In this document: positions 51,114 to 61,987 of the stretch, one piece after another
Position numbering within the stretch: the first letter of the stretch is position 1
How the letters are laid out: the number at the start of each line of letters is the position of its first letter
Notes under the pieces: model-generated
Told to the model about the DNA's origin: nothing
Databases searched by the model: none
Seen by the model: the letters and a program-made list of their open reading frames with translations, nothing else
Program-made: the position numbers and the translations under genes
From: Methylophilaceae bacterium
GTDB taxonomy: Bacteria > Pseudomonadota > Gammaproteobacteria > Burkholderiales > Methylophilaceae
NCBI GenBank assembly: GCA_028355955.1
Contig: JAOMTQ010000003.1
Coordinates: 1 to 64,000 of the forward strand
DNA length: 64,000 nt
Direction: 5' to 3'

Positions 51114-52660
51114 TATGTGTGATGTGTCTTTCTAATAAACGAATTAAACTCAAAGCCCAATAATTTTAAGCTAATAAAATAAATTGCGCCACTAAGGCTG
51201 ATGATAAGTAGTAAATTCGCTACTCTTTGTAAAAATGAATAATTAACCCACTGATCGATAGAGCCTCGAAGAAAAAATAAACCAATAGCCATCAAACTTA
51301 GAGATATTAAAATTTTAATTAAAAATCCAACCCAACCTTTGTTCAATATAAATATTTTTTCTTTCTTTAAAAAATAAAACAATAATCCTGCATTTATACA
51401 TGCAGCTAAACCAATTGCAAGAGCAAGCCCTGCATGCTGTAAATATCCAATAAATAAGAGATTCATTACTTGTGTACAAAATAAAGTAAAAATTGCAATT
51501 TTGACTGGTGTTTTAATATTTTGTTGGGCATAAAAAGCCGGAGCTAATATTTTAATTAAAATTAAGCCGACTAAGCCAACACTATAAGAAATCAGCGCTA
51601 TTTGAGTCATTAAAATATCATATTCACTGAAAGCCCCGTAATAAAAAAGTGTTGTAATGAGTGGGATTCCAAGCATCGCTAGCCCTACTGCTGATGGCGC
51701 TGCCAACAAAATACCTAATTTAAGGGCCCAATTTATTAATTCTGAATATTCTGATTTATTCTTATTAGATAAGCTCTTTGATAGGTTAGGTAAAAGCAAA
51801 GTACTTAATGCAACACCTAATATTCCTGCTGGAAATTCAAGCAATCTATCTGCATAGTAAAGCCATGAAATGCTTCCTACAGAAAGGAATGAAGCAAAAA
51901 TTGTATTGATGAGAAGTGAGATTTGAGCAACTGAAACACCTAATATAGATGGCCCCATTAGTTTTAAAACTCTCCATACACCAGCATTTTTAAAGTTAAA
52001 ATCAAGTTTTGGTATACATCCAATTTGCTTTAAAAATGGAATTTGAAAAAATAGTTGAAGAATTCCCCCAATGAAAACTGACCATGCAAGAACATATGCT
52101 GGTTGATTAAAATAATCAGTAAAAAATAATGCTCCAATAATAAATGAGATATTTAACCAAACAGGTGTAAACGCAGGCACAATAAATTTTCCAAATGTAT
52201 TTAAGATACCTCCAGCCATAGATACAAGTGAAATAAAAAATATATAAGGAAATGTAATTTTTAGTAAATCTACAGTCAGATTATATTTTTCAGGATTTGT
52301 TATAAACCCAGGTGCTGTAATATAAATGATCCAAGGAGCACCAAAAACTCCTAAAAGAGTAATTAGTATGAGGAAAAGTCCTAATAAGGTTGAAATCTTA
52401 TTAATAAATGACTTTAATTCAAGAGAAGAATTTTTTGTTTTATACTCAGACAATATGGGTATAAATGCTTGAGTAAATGCTCCCTCAGCTGATATTCTTC
52501 TCAATAAATTTGGAATTTTAAATGCGACGAAAAATGCATCACTTTCTAATCCTGCCCCAAAAATCCTAGCGATAACTGTATCCCTTATAAAACCAAGTAT
52601 TCTTGATAATGTTGTCATACCTCCAATACCAAAGAATGTTTTTAATAAGTTCATAGTCAA
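51113..52660 (-). CDS. murJ: lipid II flippase MurJ
   Basis: TTLSRILGFIRDTVIARIFGAGLESDAFFVAFKIPNLLRRISAEGAFTQAFIPI. Confidence 0.96.
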   Translation of the reverse strand: MTMNLLKTFFGIGGMTTLSRILGFIRDTVIARIFGAGLESDAFFVAFKIPNLLRRISAEGAFTQAFIPILSEYKTKNSSLELKSFINKISTLLGLFLILITLLGVFGAPWIIYITAPGFITNPEKYNLTVDLLKITFPYIFFISLVSMAGGILNTFGKFIVPAFTPVWLNISFIIGALFFTDYFNQPAYVLAWSVFIGGILQLFFQIPFLKQIGCIPKLDFNFKNAGVWRVLKLMGPSILGVSVAQISLLINTIFASFLSVGSISWLYYADRLLEFPAGILGVALSTLLLPNLSKSLSNKNKSEYSELINWALKLGILLAAPSAVGLAMLGIPLITTLFYYGAFSEYDILMTQIALISYSVGLVGLILIKILAPAFYAQQNIKTPVKIAIFTLFCTQVMNLLFIGYLQHAGLALAIGLAACINAGLLFYFLKKEKIFILNKGWVGFLIKILISLSLMAIGLFFLRGSIDQWVNYSFLQRVANLLLIISLSGAIYFISLKLLGFEFNSFIRKTHHT

Positions 52661-52760
52661 TTATTTATAATGCTTAAAATTTTAGTATGATTTTATCACG
52701 GTACTAGATTCAATTTTTTAATGTTTAATCAATTATTTAGCTAAATTTATTTAAATAAAC

Positions 52761-52789
52761 TTGTATCTAATTCATAAAATGGATAAAAT
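52761..52789 (+). promoter_or_regulatory. putative sigma70 promoter of rpsT (TTGTAT-N17-TAAAAT)
   Basis: -35 52761-52766, -10 52784-52789, 17-bp spacer, upstream of ATG 52824. Confidence 0.55.
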
Positions 52790-52823
52790 ACACAACTTAA
52801 AAATTGTTGTAAGGATTCAACCC

Positions 52824-53084
52824 ATGGCCAATACGGCTCAGACAAGAAAAAGAGCAAGACAAACGGTGAAACAAAGAGCTCATAATGTAGGTCTTCGTTC
52901 AACGCTCAGAACGGCTATAAAGAAAATTAAATCAGCTATCGAAGGTGGAAACAGCAAAGCCGCAAAAAAAGCATTTGAAGAAAATGTTTCCATTATTGAC
53001 AGCATCGCTGATAAAAAAATTATTCACAAAAATAAAGCAGCTCGACATAAATCAAGATTAAATTCTGCCATTAAATCTATGTAA
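52824..53084 (+). CDS. rpsT: 30S ribosomal protein S20
   Basis: [35 protein letters not shown]; internal ATG is the usual S20 start. Confidence 0.96.
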   Translation: MANTAQTRKRARQTVKQRAHNVGLRSTLRTAIKKIKSAIEGGNSKAAKKAFEENVSIIDSIADKKIIHKNKAARHKSRLNSAIKSM

Positions 53085-53089
53085 AATTA

Positions 53090-53114
53090 GGGAATGTAAT
53101 TTTTTACATTTCCC
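53090..53114. terminator. convergent terminator-like hairpin between rpsT and purK
   Basis: GGGAATGTAA-ttttt-TTACATTTCCC stem with one bulge, overlapping the purK 3' end. Confidence 0.55.
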
Positions 53115-54249
53115 ATAGTTTAGATCTAATTTCCTCAGCTTTAATAATCAAGTCTTCAATGTTTTCCCCAACCACTGTGATATGTCCCATTTTACGTCCA
53201 GCACGTGGTTCATTCTTTCCATATAAATGTATATTGATTCCTTTTCCCTCTAGTTGTGTAAAATTAGGTATCGTAACCTCTCCATTTTTTAGCCATAAGT
53301 CACCTAATAAATTTAACATTACAGCATTTTTTTCTAAAATAATATCTAGTAAATTATCATTTGTTAGACAAAGTACTTGCTGATCAAACTGACTTACATT
53401 GCAAGCGTCTAGAGTAAAATGACCAGAATTATGTGGTCTTGGTGCAACCTCATTTATATATAGTTTATTGTTAGAAATAAAAAATTCTACTGCGATTGTT
53501 CCCACATAGTTTAAATTTTTTGCTATCTTTAAAGCGTAAGTGACAGCCTCTATCTTTAAAACATCATTAACTCTTGCTGGAATTATAGATAAATCTAAAA
53601 TGCCTTCTTTATGTTGATTTTCAATGACTGGAAATATTTTTGATACCCCATCTGAGGATCTAGACAAAACCACAGAAATTTCCTTATCTAATTTTATTTT
53701 TTTTTCTAAGACAAACTCACCTTCATTTGAATCATTTAATACTGCTTTAGTTTCAGTTAAGTTATTTACATGATGTTGACCTTTACCATCATATCCAAAT
53801 TTTGATTGTTTAAGAATTGCTGGAAAAATTTTTTTATCTTCAAGATCTGATAACAATTCAGCTGATTCAATCGGCTCATAAAGTCCAATCGGTAGCTCGA
53901 GACTTTTAATAAACTCCTTTTCTTTTACACGTCTTTGAACAATTGATATTGCTCCAGAATTTGGATGAGTTCTTACTTTTTCTTCTAAATACTTTATTGT
54001 TTCTGATGGGATGTTTTCAAATTCAGTTGAAATAGCTTCGCAATTATTGATCATTAGGTCTAATGAAGATTTATCTGAAAATGAGCTACAAATATGTTTA
54101 TTTGCTATTTTGCCAGCGGGACTCTCTTGATCAGGATCTAGTACAGTCACTTCATATCCTAAGCGATGAGCTGCTTCAACAAAAAACTTTCCTAATTGGC
54201 CCCCTCCCAACATTCCTAACATTGAAGGTGGTTTTATCACTTTACCCAT
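53104..54249 (-). CDS. purK: 5-(carboxyamino)imidazole ribonucleotide synthase
   Basis: LGMLGGGQLGKFFVEAAHRLGYEVTVLDPD; NEVAPRPHNSGHFTLDAC. Confidence 0.97.
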   Translation of the reverse strand: MGKVIKPPSMLGMLGGGQLGKFFVEAAHRLGYEVTVLDPDQESPAGKIANKHICSSFSDKSSLDLMINNCEAISTEFENIPSETIKYLEEKVRTHPNSGAISIVQRRVKEKEFIKSLELPIGLYEPIESAELLSDLEDKKIFPAILKQSKFGYDGKGQHHVNNLTETKAVLNDSNEGEFVLEKKIKLDKEISVVLSRSSDGVSKIFPVIENQHKEGILDLSIIPARVNDVLKIEAVTYALKIAKNLNYVGTIAVEFFISNNKLYINEVAPRPHNSGHFTLDACNVSQFDQQVLCLTNDNLLDIILEKNAVMLNLLGDLWLKNGEVTIPNFTQLEGKGINIHLYGKNEPRAGRKMGHITVVGENIEDLIIKAEEIRSKLWEM

Positions 54250-54254
54250 AGTTA

Positions 54255-54749
54255 TTAGCTTTCTAATTTCATATTCAAAACTTTTTGCTCTTGAGTCTTT
54301 GTAAACTTTTTAAGCTTATTTCTTAAGTCGTCATTCTTTTCCGCTAGTAATCTCACTACAAAAAGAGCGGCATTAAAAGCTCCTGCCTCCCCAATTGCAA
54401 ATGTTGCTACAGGAACCCCTTTTGGCATTTGCACAATTGAGAGTAATGAATCCTTACCCTCCAAATAAGTTGTTTTTACAGGCACTCCTAATACAGGAAG
54501 ATTTGTTTTTGAGGCGATCATTCCTGGTAAATGTGCAGCACCACCTGCTCCTGCAATAATAACTTTAAAGCCATTTGCTTCTGCCTCATTTGCAAATGAA
54601 TACATCAGATCAGGGGTTCTATGAGCGGAAACAACCTCAGCTTTATAGTTTATTCCGAAATCATCTAAGATTGTTGCAGCATGTTTCATCGTGGGCCAGT
54701 CGCTTTCTGATCCCATTACAATGGCAACAACTATTTTTTCTTTATTCAT
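54255..54749 (-). CDS. purE: 5-(carboxyamino)imidazole ribonucleotide mutase
   Basis: [43 protein letters not shown]. Confidence 0.97.
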   Translation of the reverse strand: MNKEKIVVAIVMGSESDWPTMKHAATILDDFGINYKAEVVSAHRTPDLMYSFANEAEANGFKVIIAGAGGAAHLPGMIASKTNLPVLGVPVKTTYLEGKDSLLSIVQMPKGVPVATFAIGEAGAFNAALFVVRLLAEKNDDLRNKLKKFTKTQEQKVLNMKLES

Positions 54750-54766
54750 TTATCCCCCTTAAAACA

Positions 54767-55885
54767 TTAAAGAACTACGAGATTATCTCTATGAATGACA
54801 TTCACTTCATTCATAAAACCTAAAATAGATTCAATTTCATCACTTGAAACACCACAAATCTTTTTTGAATCAATTGAATTATAGTTAACAAGTCCTTTCG
54901 CTATCTCGATCCCCTTACTATCGACACAAGACACAACCTCACCTCGATCAAACTCTCCCTCCACCTCCAATATACCAATGGATAGTAAGCTTTTGCCCTT
55001 ATCTAATATTGCTATTGATGCACCTTCGTCCAGGATCAATCTTCCACAACTCCTTAAGTTATCTGCAAGCCATTTTTTCTTTGCTATTTTTTTCTCAAGT
55101 CTCGACTCTAAAAAAGTACCGACAGACTGATTATTGAATAACTTAAAAAATGTTTCATCAATCTTCCCATTTGCAATGATCGTATGTGTACCACTTAAAG
55201 ATGCTCTTCTTGCAGCTTCAATTTTTGTCACCATACCTCCTGTACCATATGTTGAAGAGGTTTTTTTTGCTAATAAATCCAGTGTCTTGTCATCAGTAAA
55301 AGCTTTTTCAATGAGAGAGGCATTTATATCAACGGCTGGGTCATCAGAAAATAGACCTTCTTGGTCGGTAAACAAAACCAAGTAGTCTGCTTCAATTAAA
55401 TTAGCTACCATCGCCGCAAGGTTATCATTATCACCAAATTGTATCTCCTCAGTTGAAACCGTATCATTCTCATTGATAATTGGAACTATACCGCTAGTGA
55501 TTAAGTTATTAATTGTTGATCTAGCATTTAAATACCTTTTTCTATCACTCAAATCTTCATGGGTTAGTAAAACTTGGGCTGCAATTTTATTATTTTGCGT
55601 AAATACATCTTTATATACTTGCGCCAAATCCATTTGTCCTATAGCTGCTGCTGCTTGAAGTTCACTCAAAATATTAGGCTTCGCATTAATATTAAGTTTT
55701 TTTAGGCCCGCAAAAATTGCTCCACTAGAAACAATTACCACCCCGATTCCATTATCTAACCACGAAGAAACTTCATAAGATAATTTATCTAAAAATTCTT
55801 TATCAAATCCATCATTATTGGTAATTGTACTTGTACCAACCTTGATTACGATTTTTTTTGAGTCAGAGAATTTAAGCTTTTTCAT
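54767..55885 (-). CDS. proB: glutamate 5-kinase (with PUA domain)
   Basis: VIKVGTSTITNN; VIVSSGAIFAGL; INENDTVSTEEIQFGDND; PUA-like C-terminus. Confidence 0.97.
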   Translation of the reverse strand: MKKLKFSDSKKIVIKVGTSTITNNDGFDKEFLDKLSYEVSSWLDNGIGVVIVSSGAIFAGLKKLNINAKPNILSELQAAAAIGQMDLAQVYKDVFTQNNKIAAQVLLTHEDLSDRKRYLNARSTINNLITSGIVPIINENDTVSTEEIQFGDNDNLAAMVANLIEADYLVLFTDQEGLFSDDPAVDINASLIEKAFTDDKTLDLLAKKTSSTYGTGGMVTKIEAARRASLSGTHTIIANGKIDETFFKLFNNQSVGTFLESRLEKKIAKKKWLADNLRSCGRLILDEGASIAILDKGKSLLSIGILEVEGEFDRGEVVSCVDSKGIEIAKGLVNYNSIDSKKICGVSSDEIESILGFMNEVNVIHRDNLVVL

Positions 55886-55889
55886 AATT

Positions 55890-56938
<1,049 letters not shown>

Positions 56939-56958
56939 ATTTAAAAATTATTTAACTT

Positions 56959-57216
56959 TTAAGAAGGTGAAACGTGAACCAACCTTCTCTTTAAAGCACC
57001 TTTAGTTGTAAAGCTGACTTTTCCAGCTACTTTTGCAAATAAGGTATGATCTTTACCAAGCCCAACGTTTTCTCCCGGGTGCATTTTTGTACCTCGTTGC
57101 CTTAGAATTATTCCTCCAGCTTTTACAAACTGATCGCCAAATACTTTTAGACCTAATCTTTTAGACTCAGAATCTCTTCCGTTTCTTGAACTACCGCCTG
57201 CTTTTTTATGTGCCAT
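56959..57216 (-). CDS. rpmA: 50S ribosomal protein L27
   Basis: [44 protein letters not shown]. Confidence 0.98.
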   Translation of the reverse strand: MAHKKAGGSSRNGRDSESKRLGLKVFGDQFVKAGGIILRQRGTKMHPGENVGLGKDHTLFAKVAGKVSFTTKGALKRRLVHVSPS

Positions 57217-57228
57217 TTATAAAAATCC

Positions 57229-57543
57229 TTATTTTACTATTATTTTATCAATCTTAATCTCTGTAAAGCTCTGTCTGTGGCCTTGAGATTTTTTATAATG
57301 CTTTCTTCTATTCATCTTAAATATTTTGACTTTATCACCTCTACCATGAGATACAACTGTTGTATTAACAACTGCACCTTTTACTAAAGGGGTCCCTATA
57401 GTGACTTTTTCTCCGTCTATAACAGACAAAACATTATCTATACTGTATGGCTTCCCAACTTCAGCACTTAATTTCTCAACCTTCAGAAGTTGTCCTTCTG
57501 TAACTTTAAATTGTTTACCACCTGTCTTGATTAATGCGTACAT
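57229..57543 (-). CDS. rplU: 50S ribosomal protein L21
   Basis: [26 protein letters not shown]-terminal [13 protein letters not shown]. The track start 57606 lies in the promoter region. Confidence 0.97.
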   Translation of the reverse strand: MYALIKTGGKQFKVTEGQLLKVEKLSAEVGKPYSIDNVLSVIDGEKVTIGTPLVKGAVVNTTVVSHGRGDKVKIFKMNRRKHYKKSQGHRQSFTEIKIDKIIVK

Positions 57544-57577
57544 CAGAACGACCTTTATATCTTTAATTAGATTCGCG

Positions 57578-57606
57578 ATTATACTGAAAAAATAATAATT
57601 TATCAA
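57578..57606 (-). promoter_or_regulatory. putative sigma70 promoter of rplU-rpmA (TTGATA-N17-TATAAT)
   Basis: Minus strand: -35 TTGATA 57606-57601, -10 TATAAT 57583-57578, 17-bp spacer. Confidence 0.65.
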
Positions 57607-58691
57607 TGAATAGCATTGGCCTGATCAAATTTTTAACATCAAATATGTTGACTGATTTTATCTGCTCATTTTTTTTACGTATGTTAGAATTTGTGCATAT
57701 TCAGAAGACTACTAAGAACATAGTGAATCTCAAAGAAATCACAAAACCTATTCATGGTGACCTTAATTGCGTTGATAAAGTAATTAAAAGTCATTTAAGC
57801 TCAGATATACCGGTAATTAATCAAATATCAACCTATATTTTGAATAGTGGAGGGAAGAAAATGCGCCCCATTTTCCACTTATTACTAGCTGGTCTAGATG
57901 GTGAAATAACTGAATCTAACCATGACGTAGCTTCCATAATAGAATTTATTCATACAGCTACCTTGCTTCATGATGATGTTGTTGATCAATCAACAAAAAG
58001 AAGAAATATTCAAACTGCTAATGCAGTTTTTGGTAATTCAGCAAGTATCTTGGTTGGAGATTTTTTGTACTCTCGTTCATTTCAAATGATGGTCAAAATC
58101 GATAACATGAATGTAATGAAGGTTCTTGCAGATGCTACGAATAAAATTTCAGAAGGTGAAGTTCTACAGTTAATAAATAGTCATAATCCCCAAATCAATG
58201 AATCACAATATTTTGAAGTTATTGAGTTTAAAACTGCAAAACTATTTGAGGCTTGCGGAAAAATTGCAGCAATTATTAATAAAAAAGATCAAAACCAAGT
58301 TGAGCTTTACTCAACAATAGGTAAGCACTTCGGTATCATTTTTCAATTAGCTGATGATATTCTTGATTATTCTGGTAATTCAAATGAGATTGGAAAGAAT
58401 ATAGGTGATGATCTCAGAGAAGGAAAAGTAACCCTTCCCTTGATCCTCACAATAAAAATGTCGAATAGTAAAGATAGAGGAATTCTTACTAATGCTATTA
58501 AAACAGGTGACATTAATTATTTACCAAGCATAGTTTCGCTAATTAAAAAAAGTGGTGCAATTGATGAAATTAAAGAAATTGCAAACCAGCACCTTAATAA
58601 AATTGAAACACTTCTTGATGGAAATCATAATAAGAAATACCAAGATAGCCTATTAAAGCTTGCTAGATTCTCTTTATTAAGGTCAGTTTAA
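57606..58691 (+). CDS. ispB: polyprenyl (octaprenyl) diphosphate synthase
   Basis: [41 protein letters not shown]. The true start is probably downstream, near GTG 57724. Confidence 0.93.
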   Translation: MNSIGLIKFLTSNMLTDFICSFFLRMLEFVHIQKTTKNIVNLKEITKPIHGDLNCVDKVIKSHLSSDIPVINQISTYILNSGGKKMRPIFHLLLAGLDGEITESNHDVASIIEFIHTATLLHDDVVDQSTKRRNIQTANAVFGNSASILVGDFLYSRSFQMMVKIDNMNVMKVLADATNKISEGEVLQLINSHNPQINESQYFEVIEFKTAKLFEACGKIAAIINKKDQNQVELYSTIGKHFGIIFQLADDILDYSGNSNEIGKNIGDDLREGKVTLPLILTIKMSNSKDRGILTNAIKTGDINYLPSIVSLIKKSGAIDEIKEIANQHLNKIETLLDGNHNKKYQDSLLKLARFSLLRSV

Positions 58692-58698
58692 AATTTAA

Positions 58699-59040
58699 TC
58701 AGTGGAGAGAAATTTTTTTACCATCATCAATATTGTAATAACTTAGTTTAGCAATTGGATTTCTTTTTTCAATTAGGTCGCCATCAAAAACTGACTTATC
58801 GTCTATAAAAACGACTGCATGACCAGAGTGATATAATGTTATTTCTGCATTTTGTTTTTTAAACCTCAGATGATAAGAGACATAATGTTCATTCTCAGAT
58901 TCTGACCATATTTCCCAGCCATTTCCACCAGTCAGTTGCTCAAGCCACTTGCCAAGATCTAACTCCACTTTGCAAACAACTGCGTCAAATAAAAGCAAAT
59001 TATCATTACCAAACTTATTATTTTTTACATTATCTTTCAT
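58699..59040 (-). CDS. hypothetical protein
   Basis: 113-aa ORF in a gap between ispB and coaE, not antisense to another gene; hydrophilic soluble-type protein; no family recognised. Confidence 0.7.
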   Translation of the reverse strand: MKDNVKNNKFGNDNLLLFDAVVCKVELDLGKWLEQLTGGNGWEIWSESENEHYVSYHLRFKKQNAEITLYHSGHAVVFIDDKSVFDGDLIEKRNPIAKLSYYNIDDGKKISLH

Positions 59041-59114
59041 ATCTATTGTTATAAGTTATCATATAATTAGTATCATTAATATGGGGATGGTTTAATAAAT
59101 ATCAAAGGTTAACT

Positions 59115-59714
59115 ATGTTTATTATTGGATTAACTGGTGGCATAAGCTCAGGAAAAAGTACTGCAGCTAAAATACTAAAAGAATTGGGATTAAAAATTAT
59201 TGACCTTGATCAAATCACCCATGACATTATGAAGATAGGAGAGCTTGGTTACATAGAAATTAAAAAAGAATTTGGTGAAAAATATATAGATACGAAAAAT
59301 GCCATAGATAGAAAGCTTCTTCGAGATGAAATATTCTCATCATTAGATTTAAAAAAAAGAATTGAATCAATTTTACATCCAATTATTTTTGAAACATGTA
59401 ATGAGCAATTAAATAAATTAAAGCATGAAAAATATTTAGTATTAGTTATTCCATTGCTCTTTGAAACAAAGAATTACATAAGTCTTATTGATGAGTCATT
59501 ATTGATTGATTGTGATCTTAAAACTCAGATTGAACGAGTAATCAATAGAGATGGCGTTTCAGAACAATTGGCCAGTAGGATTATTAAAAACCAAATGAGT
59601 AGAGATGAGAAAGTATTGTTAGCAGATAAAGTAATTTTAAATGATGGAAATATTAACTACCTTAAAGCACAATTAGAAAGTTATTATAAAAATTTACTGA
59701 AGGATAAAAAATAA
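59115..59714 (+). CDS. coaE: dephospho-CoA kinase
   Basis: IIGLTGGISSGKSTAAKIL P-loop; DLDQITHDIM; VIPLLFETK. Confidence 0.96.
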   Translation: MFIIGLTGGISSGKSTAAKILKELGLKIIDLDQITHDIMKIGELGYIEIKKEFGEKYIDTKNAIDRKLLRDEIFSSLDLKKRIESILHPIIFETCNEQLNKLKHEKYLVLVIPLLFETKNYISLIDESLLIDCDLKTQIERVINRDGVSEQLASRIIKNQMSRDEKVLLADKVILNDGNINYLKAQLESYYKNLLKDKK

Positions 59715-60457
59715 TGCACAAATTTGAATTACCCCTTAATGAAAGAACACGAAGACTTATGTCTATTGAGAATATTTTTATAAGACTTAATAATCAAATC
59801 GATTCTTGCCTAACAGATTTTTCAGAAATTGGATGCTTTGAATCATATTTCAATATGCGTGGGACAGCCTCAAGAGCGGATATTAAAATAGAAATTACAC
59901 AAGAACTTGAAAAGCTCCTCCTTAAAAAAAAACAGTTACCCAAAACAAAAAAAAATTTAAATCAAATTAAAATATTAATAGATTCAAAAAAAAAATTGGA
60001 TAAAGTAGATTTACCTCAAGGAAATTTTTTTAGTAATGATAAGTTTTTACAAGAAATCAAGACCTCTTCATTAAGTCCGACGGGCATTGTGAGTAGCGAC
60101 CTTCCTCAACTGCAACTCTGGTTGAAGCAATTAAGTCCTAAAAACAAAAAACAATATTTTTTAAGTAAAATAGAACCTTATATGCCTATATTTCAAAGCA
60201 TCGAAATTTATTTAAATACTTTGAGAGATTCAATAAGATTCGAGTCAATAGATACTAGTGATAATGGCCTAGTAAGCTATCAACTAGACGGTTCCTCTAG
60301 ACATGACCTAGTTCAGTTACAAACCCCAAAAAAATTGAATTTATATCCTAATTTAACATCAAATAAATACGCAATAAATTTACAATTCTCAGCACTCACG
60401 AAAAATGTAAATTATGCGAAAAAAATAAAATTTAAGATAGGTGTAAGTGAACTGTAA
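59714..60457 (+). CDS. zapD: cell division protein ZapD
   Basis: FELPLNERTRRLMSIENIFIRL; DLPQLQLWLKQ; between coaE and yacG. Confidence 0.93.
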   Translation: MHKFELPLNERTRRLMSIENIFIRLNNQIDSCLTDFSEIGCFESYFNMRGTASRADIKIEITQELEKLLLKKKQLPKTKKNLNQIKILIDSKKKLDKVDLPQGNFFSNDKFLQEIKTSSLSPTGIVSSDLPQLQLWLKQLSPKNKKQYFLSKIEPYMPIFQSIEIYLNTLRDSIRFESIDTSDNGLVSYQLDGSSRHDLVQLQTPKKLNLYPNLTSNKYAINLQFSALTKNVNYAKKIKFKIGVSEL

Positions 60458-60463
60458 TTACTT

Positions 60464-60634
60464 ATGAAAAAAATTTGTCCAACATGCTCAAAAATTTTTA
60501 ACTACATTCAAAATAATCCAAGTAATCCATTCTGCTCTGAAAGATGTAAGCTGCTAGATCTTGGTGCCTGGGCTTCAGAAAAATTTATAATAAAAGGAAA
60601 AGAAAATGATACGACATCTGAAAATGAAACTTAG
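60464..60634 (+). CDS. yacG: DNA gyrase inhibitor YacG (zinc-binding)
   Basis: 56-aa ORF absent from the track: [45 protein letters not shown]..., four-Cys zinc motif; coaE-zapD-yacG order. Confidence 0.93.
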   Translation: MKKICPTCSKIFNYIQNNPSNPFCSERCKLLDLGAWASEKFIIKGKENDTTSENET

Positions 60635-61040
60635 TTTTCTTACATTAATTTTAATTTCATCAATTGTTTTTGCTACAGATGAAATCACAATTTCAAAGGC
60701 ATTTATAAAAATGCCAAGACCTGGAGTAGATGTTACGGCTGGTTTTGCAACAATTAAAGCTGATATAGATCTTAAAGTTATGAAAGTTTCTAATAAAAAT
60801 TTCAAAAATATTGAATTACATTCAATGAAGATGACTTATGGCGTAATGGAAATGCGAAAATTAGTTGAGCCAAAAATAGGTCCTAATTCGCCATTAGTTT
60901 TATCTCCAGGTAATGACCACTTGATGTTATTTGGTATTAATGAAAAATTAAAATCTGGAGAAAATTTAGATTTAACTTTTGTTTTTAAGGATAGCAAAGA
61001 CAATAAAATAACAAAAGTATTTAAATTCGTTGTTAAATAA
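60606..61040 (+). CDS. copper chaperone PCu(A)C
   Basis: Signal peptide; [16 protein letters not shown] and [11 protein letters not shown] Met/His Cu-binding motif regions. Confidence 0.9.
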   Translation: MIRHLKMKLSFLTLILISSIVFATDEITISKAFIKMPRPGVDVTAGFATIKADIDLKVMKVSNKNFKNIELHSMKMTYGVMEMRKLVEPKIGPNSPLVLSPGNDHLMLFGINEKLKSGENLDLTFVFKDSKDNKITKVFKFVVK

Positions 61041-61044
61041 GAAC

Positions 61045-61986
61045 CTATCTTGTCCATATTCCTCGCTGAGAGGCAATCCCTATTGCACCAAAATTAAAAG
61101 ATGATGGAATATCATTATTCGTCATGCCACCGATTGAGTAAATTGGTATATTGGAATTATCAACTAATTTATTAAATTTTTTCCAACCGATAGGTTTAAG
61201 GTTAGCATGAGTGAGGGTTTCTTTAACTGATCCGAGAACAGCAAAATCTGCATTTTTTTCTTCAGCTACCTCAAGATCTTTTGCCGAATGACATGAAACT
61301 CCTACCAGTAAATCTTTAGGAAAATATTTTAATTCGTAGAGTTGTTTTGAATTTAAGTGCACACCATCAAGTTGATATTTATAAGCCAAACTTATGTTCG
61401 AATTTATTATAATTCTTACATTGGTATGTTTAAGTATTATTTTTATACGAGTGATTAAAGCTTCCAACTCAGTTGCTGTAAGATTTTTTTCTCTTATCTG
61501 TATAAGCCTTAGACCATCATCAACCTGTCTCTTAAGTGCTTGAAAAAAATTATCAGATGATGTTTCTTGAAAATCAGTGATTGCGTATATATCAGGTAAA
61601 TCATTTTTTAAGGCATGCTGGATTACTTGGTTGGGGGGTAGAACTTTTGTTGCATTATATGTTTTAAAATCTACCCATTGCAACTTCTGGCCTTCCATAC
61701 CCTCGACCATTCCAGTCCATGAGGTAATTAAGAAAAAATATAAAATTGTTATTTTATTTTTTTCAATTACTCTTCTTGTTGTCCATTGTCTATATTTGTT
61801 GATGGTAACACCTAGCTCTTCATATATCTCTCTTTTAAGTGCTTCAGATGGATTCTCATTGGTCTCCAATTTGCCTCCAGGAAATTCCCACCAACCAGCC
61901 CAACTTTGAGAATCTAATCTTTTCCCTAATAAATATTTACCATCAGAATCCTTAAGAATTCCAACAGCCACATGGATATTTTTAAT
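61045..61986 (-). CDS. Nudix (MutT-like) hydrolase fused to a thiamine-phosphate-synthase-like domain
   Basis: WWEFPGGKLETNENPSEALKREIYEELGV Nudix box, then YAITDFQ...LIQIREKN...VGVSCHSAKDL ThiE-like domain. Track start GTG 61971; proposed start ATT 61986. Confidence 0.88.
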   Translation of the reverse strand: MKNIHVAVGILKDSDGKYLLGKRLDSQSWAGWWEFPGGKLETNENPSEALKREIYEELGVTINKYRQWTTRRVIEKNKITILYFFLITSWTGMVEGMEGQKLQWVDFKTYNATKVLPPNQVIQHALKNDLPDIYAITDFQETSSDNFFQALKRQVDDGLRLIQIREKNLTATELEALITRIKIILKHTNVRIIINSNISLAYKYQLDGVHLNSKQLYELKYFPKDLLVGVSCHSAKDLEVAEEKNADFAVLGSVKETLTHANLKPIGWKKFNKLVDNSNIPIYSIGGMTNNDIPSSFNFGAIGIASQRGIWTR

Positions 61987-61987
61987 G

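Noticed and set aside
61577-61909. 110-aa plus-strand ORF
   Set aside because: Antisense to the Nudix domain; shadow ORF.
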